Source of the DNA: Hyphomicrobiales bacterium
GTDB taxonomy: Bacteria; Pseudomonadota; Alphaproteobacteria; Rhizobiales; Beijerinckiaceae
NCBI GenBank assembly: GCA_930633525.1
Contig: CAKNFP010000001.1
Location: 3,843,501 to 3,907,500, forward strand
Reading direction: 5' to 3'
DNA length: 64,000 nucleotides
The notes under the pieces were generated by a model. That model was not told where the DNA came from and ran no database searches. It was given only the letters and a program-made list of their open reading frames with translations. Positions 53,003 through 62,360 of this stretch are shown here, in pieces (within the stretch, counting starts at the first letter, position 1; every line of letters starts with the position of its first letter). Both the position numbers and the translations under genes were made by a program.

Positions 53003-54169
53003 TCAGTCCGAAGGATTGGATTGCGGGAAAGAGGGGACGGCGAACTCACTGCTATTTTCCCCGTGCGTCGGTGGGCGCCGCACCGGGAGGCGCTTGCCGT
53101 CGAAACGCCAGGGCGAGCCCATGACCGGGACCTTCCGACCCGACGGATGGTCTAGCTGGTGGATCAGCCCGCTGTTGCGGGTCCGTTCGTTCGTGAGGAC
53201 ATCGTAGAGTCCGAGGACTTCGCCACATGGGATGCCGACCGCAGCGAGCGCCGAAAGCAACGTGGCGCGGTTGCGCGCCAGCAATTCTCGGTTCAACTCG
53301 CCGATTAGGGTGTCGCGATTGCGAGCCCGATTCAAATTAGTGCGGTAGCGTTCATCGGCGACGAGGTCCGGTCGATCGATGACATGTTGGCAGAAGTTCC
53401 TGAACTGTTCATTCGTGCCGACCGCTATCACCAAAGGCCCGTCGGCGGCATCGAACACGCCGTAGGGCACGATCGACGGATGGGCGTTGCCGTAGCGGGG
53501 CGGGTCCTTTTCGCGCAACAATGCCTCCAGACCGTAATAGGAGGTGACCATCACGCCGGAATCATAGAGCGCGATGTCAATGCGCCGGCCCTGGCCGCTC
53601 CGCTGGCGGTCGAAGAGGGCAGCGAGAATCCCCTGCGCCGCATACATGCCGGTGAACAGGTCGACAGCGGCGACCCCGAACTTCAAGGGCGGCTGGTCAG
53701 CCTCCCCGTTCATCGACATGAGGCCGCTTTCGCCCTGGATGACGAGATCGTAACCCGGTCGCGAGGCCTCCTCTCCACGCCGGTCATATCCTGAGACGGC
53801 GCAATAGATCAGATCTGGTCGCAGCTTCCTGAGTGCCTCGTAACCCAGGCCAAACCTCTCCATGCCGCCAGTCTTGAAATTCTCGACGACGACGCCCGCG
53901 TCGACAATTAAATCGCGCACCACGGCCTGACCTTCGGGTGTCGAAAGGTTGATGCAAACCGAGCGCTTGTTGCGGTTGAAAGCGTAATAATAGGAAGTGT
54001 CGCCCGGCGCGATCTCGATGCCCCAGTCGCGCGTGTCATCACCGCGCTCAGGGTGCTCGACCTTGATCACGTCGGCACCAAGGTCGGCCAGAACCATTGT
54101 GCTCAAAGGCCCGGCGAGGACGCGGGAGAGGTCCACGACCTTCACTCCGGAAAGCGGTAGGTCGCTCAT
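53003..54169 (-). CDS. CaiB/BaiF CoA-transferase family protein
   Basis: Family III CoA-transferase of 388 residues that activates an acid by moving CoA from another thioester. LPLSGVKVVDLSRVLAGPLS, TMVLADLGADVIKVEHPERG, DDTRDWG, NKRSVCINLSTPEGQAVVRD and VVVENFKTGGMERFGLGYEA are classic; the catalytic Asp is in SRPGYDLVIQGESGLMSMNG. ATG 54169 has GGAGAAG six bases before it. First gene of the leftward beta-oxidation operon, divergent from a TetR gene. Confidence 0.9.
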   Translation of the reverse strand: MSDLPLSGVKVVDLSRVLAGPLSTMVLADLGADVIKVEHPERGDDTRDWGIEIAPGDTSYYYAFNRNKRSVCINLSTPEGQAVVRDLIVDAGVVVENFKTGGMERFGLGYEALRKLRPDLIYCAVSGYDRRGEEASRPGYDLVIQGESGLMSMNGEADQPPLKFGVAAVDLFTGMYAAQGILAALFDRQRSGQGRRIDIALYDSGVMVTSYYGLEALLREKDPPRYGNAHPSIVPYGVFDAADGPLVIAVGTNEQFRNFCQHVIDRPDLVADERYRTNLNRARNRDTLIGELNRELLARNRATLLSALAAVGIPCGEVLGLYDVLTNERTRNSGLIHQLDHPSGRKVPVMGSPWRFDGKRLPVRRPPTHGENSSEFAVPSFPQSNPSD

Positions 54170-54243
54170 TTTTCTTCTCCAGGGGTCATCGATATAAGCT
54201 CTTCCAGGCCTCGGATTTGATTTTCGACCGGCTGGCCGGTAAA

Positions 54244-54260
54244 TAATCAAGCATTGATAA
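54244..54260. promoter_or_regulatory. Candidate TetR operator between the CoA-transferase and regulator genes
   Basis: TAATCAA-GCA-TTGATAA is an inverted repeat matching at 6 of 7 positions per arm (core ATCAA/TTGAT perfect, 54246-54258), 23 bases before the TetR-type ATG in the 113-base divergent gap. Its position lets one protein control both directions. Confidence 0.5.
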
Positions 54261-54282
54261 GTATGTCAACAGAGGCACGTTA

Positions 54283-54894
54283 ATGGCAGACAGGGAAAGG
54301 CGGCAGGTCGGCCGCCCGGCGACGATCGAAGCCCCGCGAGAAACCATCCTCGCAAAGGCAGCTTCGCTATTTGCAACAACGGGTTACGAGACGACGTCAC
54401 TGCAGGATGTGGCGAAGGCCGTAGGCATTTCCAAGGCCGCCGTCTATCATTATTTTGCCACCAAGCAACAGATCTACGACGAGATCGTTGTCGCCATGCT
54501 CCAGGACCTTGAGGTTTTCGTCAGCGAAAGAATCGACAAGGCCGATCGCATCGAGGACAAGATCCGCGTCTTCATGGTGGCCCATGCGACTTTCATGGAG
54601 GAAAATTTCACAGAATTCGTCACGCTGCTTCACGGCCATGGTGGGACGAGCCGCGTCCGCAGCCCGGGAGAGATCGCCGCCCGCGACAGCTATGAGACCG
54701 TCCTTCGCACCATGCTGCAGCATTCCCACGACCGCGGCGAGTTGGATATCGAAAACGTTGCGTCGGCATCGCGGGCGATTCTTTCGACGCTCAACTGGAT
54801 GTCACGATGGTTTCGACCCGACGGAGAGCGGCGTGCGTCCGAATTTGCGAATGAATATTTTGAGATTCTCTACAACGGTTTGCGGCACCGATAA
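54283..54894 (+). CDS. TetR family transcriptional regulator
   Basis: A 203-residue repressor. The DNA-binding domain is ETILAKAASLFATTGYETTS, LQDVAKAVGISKAAVYHYFA and TKQQIYDEIV (about 20-66); the C-terminal ligand domain resembles the KstR2/FadR-like type (TLNWMSRWFRPDGERRASEF). It is transcribed away from the CaiB/acyl-CoA dehydrogenase operon and probably represses it until an acyl-CoA binds, the usual scheme for such pairs. Confidence 0.88.
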   Translation: MADRERRQVGRPATIEAPRETILAKAASLFATTGYETTSLQDVAKAVGISKAAVYHYFATKQQIYDEIVVAMLQDLEVFVSERIDKADRIEDKIRVFMVAHATFMEENFTEFVTLLHGHGGTSRVRSPGEIAARDSYETVLRTMLQHSHDRGELDIENVASASRAILSTLNWMSRWFRPDGERRASEFANEYFEILYNGLRHR

Positions 54895-55697
54895 CGCAAA
54901 GCTAAACGATGACGATTCCCGAAACCGACCATCGTTCCTGGACTCGACGGTGGGCGTACGCGCTCCAGCTTTTGAGCGATGCACCTCATTCGCTCGCGGC
55001 GCTGGAGCACTGTGATACTGCGGTTGGTCTCATAGGAGCCAGATCGGCTAATTATGACAAATCCGACAAGCGTCCTTTTCTTGCCGGATAGTGCATTTTA
55101 CGTGAAATACACTGAAGCGGGGATAGCGTAAGCTCACGTGGATTGAGCCAGGTACTTGACTGTGGATGTCAGCGCTCCGCCTACGCAGGCGGATTGCGAC
55201 GTTCTATAAGCTTCCGGGCCTCGTCCGTATGCGCCTCGCCTCGTCCGGGGACGGACTAACAGCCCTCCTGAGGTTGCCATACTTCGATGTTGGATTTCCA
55301 CTGCGAGAATGAGTGGCTTGGTCTGACCGACTCGATCTATCTCGACTTCGTCATAGGGTCTGGTTTGGGCCAGAAGCAGTCACTGAGGTATCGAAGTGCC
55401 AACGACCGAAATAGTTCGGCTGCTGAATGTCAGCTATCCGCTGGGTTCACGCCCAGAACCGGTCAGTCCGGAACCGGCCCTCTAGAGGCTCCTTTCGCAG
55501 CTTCTTCAAGCGGACCACGGAGCTGAGGCAACTGAGGCCCTCCCGACCGGCGCAATGAGGCGCGACCGATCGCGCTGGTCGCCTTTGCCCAGACGCTAAG
55601 CAGTGTTACCTGGCATTGCGGTGGAGCTATGCAACGCTGATCATGAGCGTTAGCTTGGACGCGCACATATCTCGGTGCAGGAGGCGGTTGTGGGAGG
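54895..55697. other. Intergenic stretch without a supported gene
   Basis: About 800 bases. Small open frames exist but none shows a family motif. A stem CCGCCT/AGGCGG lies near 55175. The base composition is less GC-rich than the neighbours, and the stretch lies toward the integrase remnant next to tRNA-Ser, so it may be island filler. Confidence 0.35.
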
Positions 55698-56531
55698 ATG
55701 AGCGAGCGCATTGTCCGTAGGCTCAAGTTGGTCGAAGTCGAGCAACTCATCGGCTGGGCTGCTGCTGAGGGCTGGAATCCCGGGCTTCATGATGCCGCCG
55801 CGTTCCATGCGACAGACGCCGAGGGTTTCATCGGTGCTTTTGTCGATGGTGAGATGGTCGCCGGCATCGCAGCGGTTGCCTACGGAACATCCTACGGCTT
55901 CGTCGGGCTCTATATAAGCCGCGAGGACATGCGAGGCCGAGGTCACGGGAAAGCCGTCTGGGACGCAGGCATGGCGTATCTGGACGGGCGAACAATCGGC
56001 CTTGATGGGGTCGACGAACAGTTCGAAAACTACCGCCGAAAGGGCTTTGCTCCCGCTTACCGAACCATCCGTTTCGGTGGCCGCTTTGCTGGTCATCCGG
56101 TTGATGCTGGGAACCTGGCTGCCGTTACTCGCGATCTCTTGCCCGAAGTTACGGCCTTTGATCGAAAGAGCTTTCCGGAATCCCGGGCGGGGTTTCTCGC
56201 GCGCTGGCTCGTGCCTCCGCATCTTGCATATGTCGCCGTCTCGCATGAGGCCGTCACGGGGTATGGCATCGCGCGTCAGTGCCGCTCGGGTTGGAAGATC
56301 GGTGGGCTGTCGGCGATTGACGACAGGACGGCTGCGGCACTCGTTCGACATCTTGCGGCCTCTGCCGATGGTGACATCTTCATCGACGTTCCAGCCTCGC
56401 GACAGCAGTTTATCGGTTTCCTGTTGGACTCTGGCCTTCGGCCAGGATTCGAGACAACGCGCATGTATCTGGGCAACCCGATTCCTCTCGCGCCCGAGTT
56501 GTTCGGCGTGACGACCCTGGAACTTGGCTAG
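55698..56531 (+). CDS. GNAT family N-acetyltransferase with YitH-type C-terminal domain
   Basis: A 277-residue acetyl-CoA-dependent transferase. The N-terminal GNAT fold ends in GLYISREDMRGRGHGKAVWD, the acetyl-CoA-binding loop (R-G-R-G-H-G), followed by IGLDGVDEQFENYRRKGFAP. The C-terminal half (about 140-275) is a second, degenerate acetyltransferase-like domain seen in YitH proteins. Substrate unknown. It stands alone. The ribosome site GGGAGG directly touches the ATG, so a slightly later start is possible. Confidence 0.82.
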   Translation: MSERIVRRLKLVEVEQLIGWAAAEGWNPGLHDAAAFHATDAEGFIGAFVDGEMVAGIAAVAYGTSYGFVGLYISREDMRGRGHGKAVWDAGMAYLDGRTIGLDGVDEQFENYRRKGFAPAYRTIRFGGRFAGHPVDAGNLAAVTRDLLPEVTAFDRKSFPESRAGFLARWLVPPHLAYVAVSHEAVTGYGIARQCRSGWKIGGLSAIDDRTAAALVRHLAASADGDIFIDVPASRQQFIGFLLDSGLRPGFETTRMYLGNPIPLAPELFGVTTLELG

Positions 56532-56589
56532 GCGCTCCCAAAATTCAGGCGGTATCGGGTGAGATCAGCGATTGGGCGATCTCTCAGCT

Positions 56590-56940
56590 CACCGGGCCGA
56601 GGAAACAGCAGTGCCAAGAGCTTCAACGCGGCCGTCGTCGTAGCCTGACTCTCGAAGCCGTCAATCGCCCACAAGAGCGCCCCAAAAAAGGCTTTTGGCT
56701 AGGTCAAGGCGGCCCATGACCTCGTCAGCGGTGGAGGCAGGGCACCTCTCATTGCTGACGTTGGGTCATCGTCGGCACGGGCTGAGGCAACGGCATAGCG
56801 GAACACGCTGCCAATGATGGATCGCAACTTTTGGGCGCTCTAATAGCGGCCACATTCCTCGACTCGCCGTAAGGTCTCGGGAATTTCGAGGGCTGTGATT
56901 TCGCGGATAGGACGCTGACAACCAGAAGCGTCCAGGATTG
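56590..56940 (-). pseudogene. Tyrosine integrase remnant next to tRNA-Ser
   Basis: Leftward translation gives REITALEIPETLRRVEECG, RY-stop-SAQKLRSIIGSVFRYAV, ASARADDDPTSAMRGALPPP, WAALT-stop-PKAFFGALLWA, IDGFESQATTTAALKLLALL and FPRPGELR. This is the core-binding and first catalytic part of a P4-type island integrase with two in-frame TAG codons; the catalytic end is lost. It lies about 90 bases beyond the 3' end of tRNA-Ser, exactly where an integrase sits when an island has used that tRNA as its attachment site. Confidence 0.8.
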
Positions 56941-57026
56941 TCCAAATAGGAATGTGGTATGAAATGGCAATCAGCCATTTTATTTCTCTAAATTATTTAA
57001 TTAAATCAATTGCTTATAGAGACATC

Positions 57027-57116
<90 letters not shown>

Positions 57117-57558
57117 TCGGCGCGGACTTCGGAGTGAGAGCCGGGGCTGGACGCCCCATCTATCACCCACGCAAAGCTGCGGAACAGCATCGCTTCGCCC
57201 ACGCGCTGCGCTTCTATAGCGAGCCATTGGCAGAATGCAAGCCCGGCTTCGATGGCAATGGGGTTGAAGGCGAGCGGGGGCGGAGATATGCGCCATGTTT
57301 TTGCCGGCCACCATCACGGCCGCATCAGAAGCTTTGCGCGCTCGCGCCGCAAGGCACTGGCAAAGACATCAGCGCCTGCCTATCTCCATGCTATATCAGT
57401 GTCAGCACGCTGGTATGAAGTGACATCAAGCCTTTCACGCTGGAGCGTCTCTCCTTCAGAGATACCGCTTCAATCCCGCAACCAGGAGACAGGCTGGCCG
57501 CAACGGATGAGCCAGCCGAACGGCTCCGGATCTTTCACCAAATGTCAGGAGACAACTC
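57117..57558. other. Intergenic stretch upstream of tRNA-Ser and osmC-type gene
   Basis: About 440 bases that should hold the tRNA promoter (read leftward) and the promoter of the OsmC-type gene. No gene is supported; the open frames seen here run through the tRNA or out of frame with osmC. Confidence 0.4.
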
Positions 57559-57984
57559 ATGAAGACGAGTGGATCAGCCGTCTGGCAAGGTGGCATCAAG
57601 GATGGCAAGGGCGCCATTTCGACGAAAAGCGGGGCGTTGAACGCCTATCCCTATGGCTTCAGCAGCCGCTTCGAAGGCAAGCCCGGCACCAATCCCGAAG
57701 AGCTCATCGGCGCAGCCCATGCCGGCTGTTTCACAATGGCGCTCTCTCTCATCCTGGGCGAGGCCAAGCTGACGGCCGAGAACATGGAAACGACCGCCGA
57801 GGTCACCCTCGACAAGGTCGAGGACGGCTTCGCCATCACGGCCGTGCATCTGACCTTGCGCGCCAAGATCCCCGGAGCAACACCCGAGACATTCAAGGAG
57901 CTCGCGAACAAGGCCAAGGCCGGATGCCCCGTCTCCAAGCTCCTGAAAGCTGAAATCACGCTGGACGCAGCCCTCGTCGACTGA
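57559..57984 (+). CDS. OsmC family peroxiredoxin
   Basis: A 141-residue thiol peroxidase that reduces organic hydroperoxides. The two reactive Cys are in GAAHAGCFTMALSLILGEA (peroxidatic) and KAKAGCPVSKLLKAEITLD (resolving), the OsmC arrangement; PYGFSSRFEGKPGTNPEELI precedes them. An AGGAGA site lies 8 bases upstream of ATG. It stands alone and is probably induced by osmotic or oxidative stress, as in other bacteria. Confidence 0.92.
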   Translation: MKTSGSAVWQGGIKDGKGAISTKSGALNAYPYGFSSRFEGKPGTNPEELIGAAHAGCFTMALSLILGEAKLTAENMETTAEVTLDKVEDGFAITAVHLTLRAKIPGATPETFKELANKAKAGCPVSKLLKAEITLDAALVD

Positions 57985-58065
57985 GCATCCGAATCACCGC
58001 CCGGCCGGCGGCACGCGTCGTCGGCCGTTTCCCTGGATTGATGCGGCGCGCGGAATTCAGAGGCT

Positions 58066-58635
58066 CTATCGGCCTCGTTTCTTATCAGCAGCCCCCAGGA
58101 TGAAGGCCATCCGCTCCGCGACGGGCAGACGCGGCACCTCGGCCAGCGCATAGCCGTAGCGGGAATAGGTCGCGCGCATGGCCTCATAGGTGCGGGCGGC
58201 CTCCGCAAACGACTGCTTGCGTTCCTTATCTCCCGAATAGATTTCCGGCCACGGCGGACACATGAAGACGGTGCCGGCGTAGCGACAAAGGGTGATCGCA
58301 CGCTCGACGTGCCCAGGCACGGGTAGCCCCGAGAGCGTGAGATATCCCGCGATATCGGGAATGCCGCGATCGAAGAAGACCAGCCCCTCTTCAGCACCGG
58401 CCTGAACACGACTTGCCCGCATGCGATACGTCGCGAGATCGGCCGCCAGCATCATCTCCGCGAAAAGGGCTTTGTCCCGCCAGGGCAGCGCCTGCCCGTC
58501 AATGGCCACCTGATCCTGGATGATGCCGCGCCCCGCCTCCGGCGCGGTGGTGTATCCTTCTGCCGCCAGCGCCTCGATGAGGGTTGTCTTGCCGGCACCG
58601 GGACCACCCGTGAGGACAATGAAGCCCTCAGGCAT
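58066..58635 (-). CDS. P-loop AAA family ATPase (AAA_28-like)
   Basis: A 189-residue nucleotide-binding protein. VLTGGPGAGKTTLIEALA is Walker A (10-17) and GLVFFDRGIPDIAGYL a Walker B/kinase-like segment; EAGRGIIQDQ and YAGTVFMCPPWPEIYSGDKE fit the AAA_28 group, related to small ATPases and kinases of unknown role. Its start overlaps the cueR stop by 8 bp, so the two genes are co-transcribed. Why a copper regulator is coupled to such an ATPase is unclear. Confidence 0.8.
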   Translation of the reverse strand: MPEGFIVLTGGPGAGKTTLIEALAAEGYTTAPEAGRGIIQDQVAIDGQALPWRDKALFAEMMLAADLATYRMRASRVQAGAEEGLVFFDRGIPDIAGYLTLSGLPVPGHVERAITLCRYAGTVFMCPPWPEIYSGDKERKQSFAEAARTYEAMRATYSRYGYALAEVPRLPVAERMAFILGAADKKRGR

Positions 58636-59035
58636 CGGCTTTTCGCTTCAGGCCGGCCATATCGTCCAGAATGGGGCAGTCCGGGCGCTTGTCACCATGG
58701 CAATGTCCGGCCAGGTGCTGCAGGGTACGGCGCATGGCCTCGAGTTCGGTGATCTTGGCTTCGAGCTCCCGCATATGGCGCAGCGCCATCGCCTTCACAT
58801 CCGCGCTCGCCCGCGTCTTGTCGCGCCACAAGGCCAGGAGCCCTGCGGTCTCCTCGATGGAAAAACCGAGCCCCCGGGCGCGCCGCACGAAGCGCAGGGT
58901 ATGGACATCATCCTCCCCATAGACGCGATAGCCGCTTTCGGTGCGCTGCGCGGGGCGTATCAGCCCCACGCGCTCATAGTAGCGCAGCATCTTCGCGGAA
59001 ATGCCCGAAGCGATCGCCGCCTCACCGATATTCAT
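58628..59035 (-). CDS. cueR: Cu(I)-responsive transcriptional regulator CueR (HmrR type)
   Basis: MerR-family activator of 135 residues. MNIGEAAIASGISAKMLRYY, ERVGLIRPAQRTESGYRVYG is the winged helix (1-40), a long dimer helix follows, and the metal loop GHCHGDKRPDCPIL has the two Cys spaced as in CueR and HmrR. It senses cytoplasmic Cu(I) (or Ag, Au) and usually activates a copper ATPase or copper chaperone; none is next to it here, only the AAA ATPase downstream. Targets must lie elsewhere. Confidence 0.9.
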   Translation of the reverse strand: MNIGEAAIASGISAKMLRYYERVGLIRPAQRTESGYRVYGEDDVHTLRFVRRARGLGFSIEETAGLLALWRDKTRASADVKAMALRHMRELEAKITELEAMRRTLQHLAGHCHGDKRPDCPILDDMAGLKRKADA

Positions 59036-59294
59036 GTGTCAGCCTCCATTGATGCGCAAGCGAGGGTCTGGTTTCGGCCGCCTGTCCAAGGGCACCCGCC
59101 GCCGGCAGGACCGGGCCGCGGTAAGGGGCAGCCGAGGCCATCCCTTAGCCGCGTCGCAGAAGCGGTCGACGCGGCGACCAAGCCGACGGTCCAGGTGAGG
59201 CTGGCCCAACCGAACACACGTCCGCCCATGAGATACAGCCCCCATAAACCTTCCCCCTATGGGAAGGTCAAGACCCAGCACCGATCGATTGGCC

Positions 59295-59753
59295 CTATCG
59301 ACCATCGTCGTAGCGAGCCCCGCCGTGGCTGCAGGCGCCGTGTTCCGCGAGCACCTCGATGACCCGGCAATCGGCGATACGCCCGCCATGGCAGCCGTCG
59401 GCCACCCGCTCGAGTTCGTTGGCAAGATCCGTGAGGCGAGCGATCTTGGCGCGCACGGCCTCAAGCTGCGCGCGCGCGATCTCATCCGCCTGTTCGCAGG
59501 GCGCTGATGGGTCGGCCGCCAGCTTCAGGAGCTCCCGCACCGCCTCGACGGAAAAACCAAGGTCGCGGGCGTGCAGAATGAAGCGCAGGCGATCGATGTG
59601 ACTTGCGAGGTAGCGTCGCTGCTTACCTTCGGTGCGCTCGGGCTCGGGCAAAAGGCCGATCTGCTCGTAGAAACGAATGGTTTCCACCTTGCAGCCCGTG
59701 GCCTCGGACACCTTTCCGATGGAATAGGCACGTTCAAGGGTCGTCTCGGCCAT
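59295..59753 (-). CDS. MerR family Zn/Cd/Pb-responsive regulator (ZntR/CadR/PbrR type)
   Basis: A 152-residue activator. AYSIGKVSEATGCKVETIRF, YEQIGLLPEPERTEGKQRRY is the DNA-binding part; PSAPCEQADEIA has the helix Cys (first ligand) and DGCHGGRIADCRVIEVLAEH, GACSHG the C-terminal Cys/His loop, the pattern of divalent-metal sensors rather than CueR. I start at ATG 59753; the longer frame to 59837 would run through the promoter. It is divergent from the metal ATPase, which it most likely activates. Confidence 0.88.
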   Translation of the reverse strand: MAETTLERAYSIGKVSEATGCKVETIRFYEQIGLLPEPERTEGKQRRYLASHIDRLRFILHARDLGFSVEAVRELLKLAADPSAPCEQADEIARAQLEAVRAKIARLTDLANELERVADGCHGGRIADCRVIEVLAEHGACSHGGARYDDGR

Positions 59754-59785
59754 GGCAAAAACTCCCGTCACCCGCATTTTTGGGC

Positions 59786-59816
59786 TTGAACCTATAGTTA
59801 CTAGAGGAATTATGGT
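59786..59816 (+). promoter_or_regulatory. MerR-type promoter of the Zn/Cd/Pb ATPase
   Basis: TTGAAC (59786-59791), a 19-base spacer and TATGGT (59811-59816). The overlong 19-base spacer contains the dyad CCTATAG-TTA-CTAGAGG (6 of 7 pairs), the hallmark of promoters that MerR-family proteins twist into shape. The start point would lie about 59823, giving a short leader before ATG 59837. Confidence 0.8.
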
Positions 59817-59836
59817 GGGTACCGGATCGAAATTCA

Positions 59837-62281
59837 ATGACCGGTGCCGCCATGAATACGCAGACGAAACTCCAATCCCATGAAGGGCATAGCCACGGTG
59901 CGGGCTGCAGCTGCGGGCATGGACAATCCGAACAGGCGCATCACGACCATCATGATCATGACGTGCACGGCCGGGATGGGCACAGCCATCCCCCCCATAG
60001 CCATGGCGCGGGCTGCCAGGATGATCACGACCACGGTCATGACCATGGCCACCAGCACACCGATGCTGCCCATGATCACCCTGCCGCGGAGGATGGGGAC
60101 GACGGTCTTGCGGTCACGACCGCGCCGGCGGGCGCGGTCGTGTGGAAAGTCTACGGCATGGACTGCGCGAGCTGTGCCAACACCATCAAGACCGCGCTTG
60201 GGCGCCTGCCGGGCACCGACGACATCCGCATTTCCGTCACCAACGAGACACTGGCGCTCAAGCTGGATCGCGCGGTGACGCAGGAGGCCGATATCGAGCG
60301 CCAGATCAGCCAGCTCGGCTATCGGCCGGAGCGGGTGGACAGGAGCGGTCCAGCCGCTCGCCCCGCGGCGGAAGAGCCCGCACGCGCCTGGTGGAGCCAG
60401 CCCAAGGGGCGCATTGCGCTCACCGCCGGCCTGCTGGTGGTGGTGGCCTATGGTGCGAGCCTCGTGCTCCCGCAGGCCGCCTATCTTATTTTCATAGCCG
60501 CGACGCTCATCGCCGCGGCGCCCATCTCGCGCCGGGCCATCATGGCGGCGATCGCCGGGGCGCCATTCACCATCGAGATGTTGATGACGATCGCCGTCGT
60601 CGGCGCTCTTGTCATCGGCGCGGCGGAAGAGGCCGCGATCGTTGTGTTCCTGTTCAGTGTCGGTGAGGTTTTGGAGGGGGTCGCGGCAAGCCGCGCCCGT
60701 GCCGGCATTCGCGCCCTCGCCAATCTCATTCCGCAGACGGCCATGCTCGAGGCAGACGGCACCCTTCGGGAGGTCCCGGCCGCGAGCCTCGCCGTCGGCC
60801 AGATCGTCGTGGTTCGGCCAGGCGACCGCGTTCCCGCCGACGGCAAAGTGGAAGAAGGCTTCTCGAGCGTCGATGAAGCCCCGATCACCGGTGAATCCGT
60901 GCCCAAGGCCAAGGAGCCCGGGGCGGATGTCTTCGCCGGCTCCATCAATCAGGATGCCGCGCTCAGAGTACGTGTGGAGCGAACCGCGGGCGACAACATG
61001 ATCGCGCGGATCGTCACCCTCGTCGAGGAGGCGCAGGAAGCGCAGGCGCCCACCGAGCGGTTCATCGATCGCTTCTCCCGGGTCTACATGCCCTTCATCG
61101 TCGTGCTGTCGGCGCTCGTCGCCGTCGTGCCGCCGCTCGTGTTCAGCGGCGCATGGGACGAGTGGATCTACAAGGGCCTGACGCTGCTCCTTATCGGCTG
61201 CCCCTGCGCGCTGGTCATCTCCGTCCCGGCGGCGATCGCCTCCAGCCTGTCCGCCGGCGCGCGCCACGGCTTGCTGATCAAAGGTGGCGTCATCGTCGAG
61301 AAGCTTGCCAGCATCCAGACCGTCGCGCTGGACAAGACAGGCACCCTGACGGAAGGGCGGCCGGAGGTGACGGATGTCGTGGCGCTCACGGGTAGCGAGG
61401 GTGCCCTTCTCGCCATGGCGGCGGCCGTGGAGGCGCATTCCAATCACCCGCTCGCCAAGGCCATCGTCACCCATGCTGCCGCTGCCCCGGCAAGTGCCGA
61501 CAAGCCGGAAGCTGCCGCCGTGCGGGCGGTGCCCGGCAAGGGCATGGAAGGTCGGGTGGGGCCGAGCGCCGTCTTCATCGGCGCGCCGCGTTTCGCGGCT
61601 GAACGCGCGAAGCTTTCCGCCGTGGAAGAGACGATCGCGCGGCTGGAAAGTGAGGGCAAGACCGTCGTCGTGGTAACGGCGGATGGCGCGGCGCAAGGGC
61701 TGATCGCGCTACGCGACCAGCCACGGTCAGGGGCCGCCGCCGGCATTGCCGCGCTCAAGGATCTCGGCATCGGCGCGGTCATGCTGACCGGCGACAACGC
61801 CCGCACGGGCGCGGCCATCGGCCAAATGCTCGGCCTCGATGTGCGAGCCGAGATGTTGCCCGAGGACAAGGCAGAGGTGATCAAGGCGATGGCGGCGGAA
61901 AAGCCGGTCGCCATGGTCGGCGACGGCATCAACGATGCGCCGGCACTCGCCTCCGCGCAGGTGGGCATCGCCATGGGTTCGGGCACCGACGTCGCCCTGG
62001 AAGCCGCCGACGCGGCGCTGCTCAAGAACGACGTATCGGGCGTTTCGCAACTCATCGGCCTTGCCCGCGCCACGATGGCCAACATCCATCAGAACATCAC
62101 TATCGCGCTTGGCCTGAAGGCGCTGTTTCTTGTCACCACGATCATCGGGGCGACAGGTCTTTGGATGGCTGTCATCGCCGATACCGGCGGCACTGTGCTC
62201 GTGACGCTCAACGCGCTCAGGCTGCTCGGCCATTTCAGAACGAAGAACGGGGAAGCGCTGGCGAGCAGGCAAGCCGCTTAA
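59837..62281 (+). CDS. zntA: Heavy-metal P-type ATPase, Zn2+/Cd2+/Pb2+ exporter (ZntA type)
   Basis: Inner-membrane metal pump of 814 residues. A His-rich N-terminal tail (about 16-82) precedes one metal-binding domain with GMDCASC (107-113). Core motifs are TGES, the membrane CPC metal site (455-457), the phosphorylated Asp499 in DKTGTLTEGRPE, HP (NHPLAKAIV), MVGDGINDAPALA and the last-span ADTGGTVLVTLNALRLL, in which the Asp marks the Zn/Cd/Pb class. The start is ATG 59837; ATG 59852 is an alternative. It is driven by the divergent MerR-type regulator through a 19-base-spacer promoter. Confidence 0.92.
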   Translation: MTGAAMNTQTKLQSHEGHSHGAGCSCGHGQSEQAHHDHHDHDVHGRDGHSHPPHSHGAGCQDDHDHGHDHGHQHTDAAHDHPAAEDGDDGLAVTTAPAGAVVWKVYGMDCASCANTIKTALGRLPGTDDIRISVTNETLALKLDRAVTQEADIERQISQLGYRPERVDRSGPAARPAAEEPARAWWSQPKGRIALTAGLLVVVAYGASLVLPQAAYLIFIAATLIAAAPISRRAIMAAIAGAPFTIEMLMTIAVVGALVIGAAEEAAIVVFLFSVGEVLEGVAASRARAGIRALANLIPQTAMLEADGTLREVPAASLAVGQIVVVRPGDRVPADGKVEEGFSSVDEAPITGESVPKAKEPGADVFAGSINQDAALRVRVERTAGDNMIARIVTLVEEAQEAQAPTERFIDRFSRVYMPFIVVLSALVAVVPPLVFSGAWDEWIYKGLTLLLIGCPCALVISVPAAIASSLSAGARHGLLIKGGVIVEKLASIQTVALDKTGTLTEGRPEVTDVVALTGSEGALLAMAAAVEAHSNHPLAKAIVTHAAAAPASADKPEAAAVRAVPGKGMEGRVGPSAVFIGAPRFAAERAKLSAVEETIARLESEGKTVVVVTADGAAQGLIALRDQPRSGAAAGIAALKDLGIGAVMLTGDNARTGAAIGQMLGLDVRAEMLPEDKAEVIKAMAAEKPVAMVGDGINDAPALASAQVGIAMGSGTDVALEAADAALLKNDVSGVSQLIGLARATMANIHQNITIALGLKALFLVTTIIGATGLWMAVIADTGGTVLVTLNALRLLGHFRTKNGEALASRQAA

Positions 62282-62360
62282 CACTAACGGCGGGATATCA
62301 TTGCCACGGCCGCGCGATTCGATAGATAGAGCTTATCGATACAAGGCATGGGCAGGGGCC

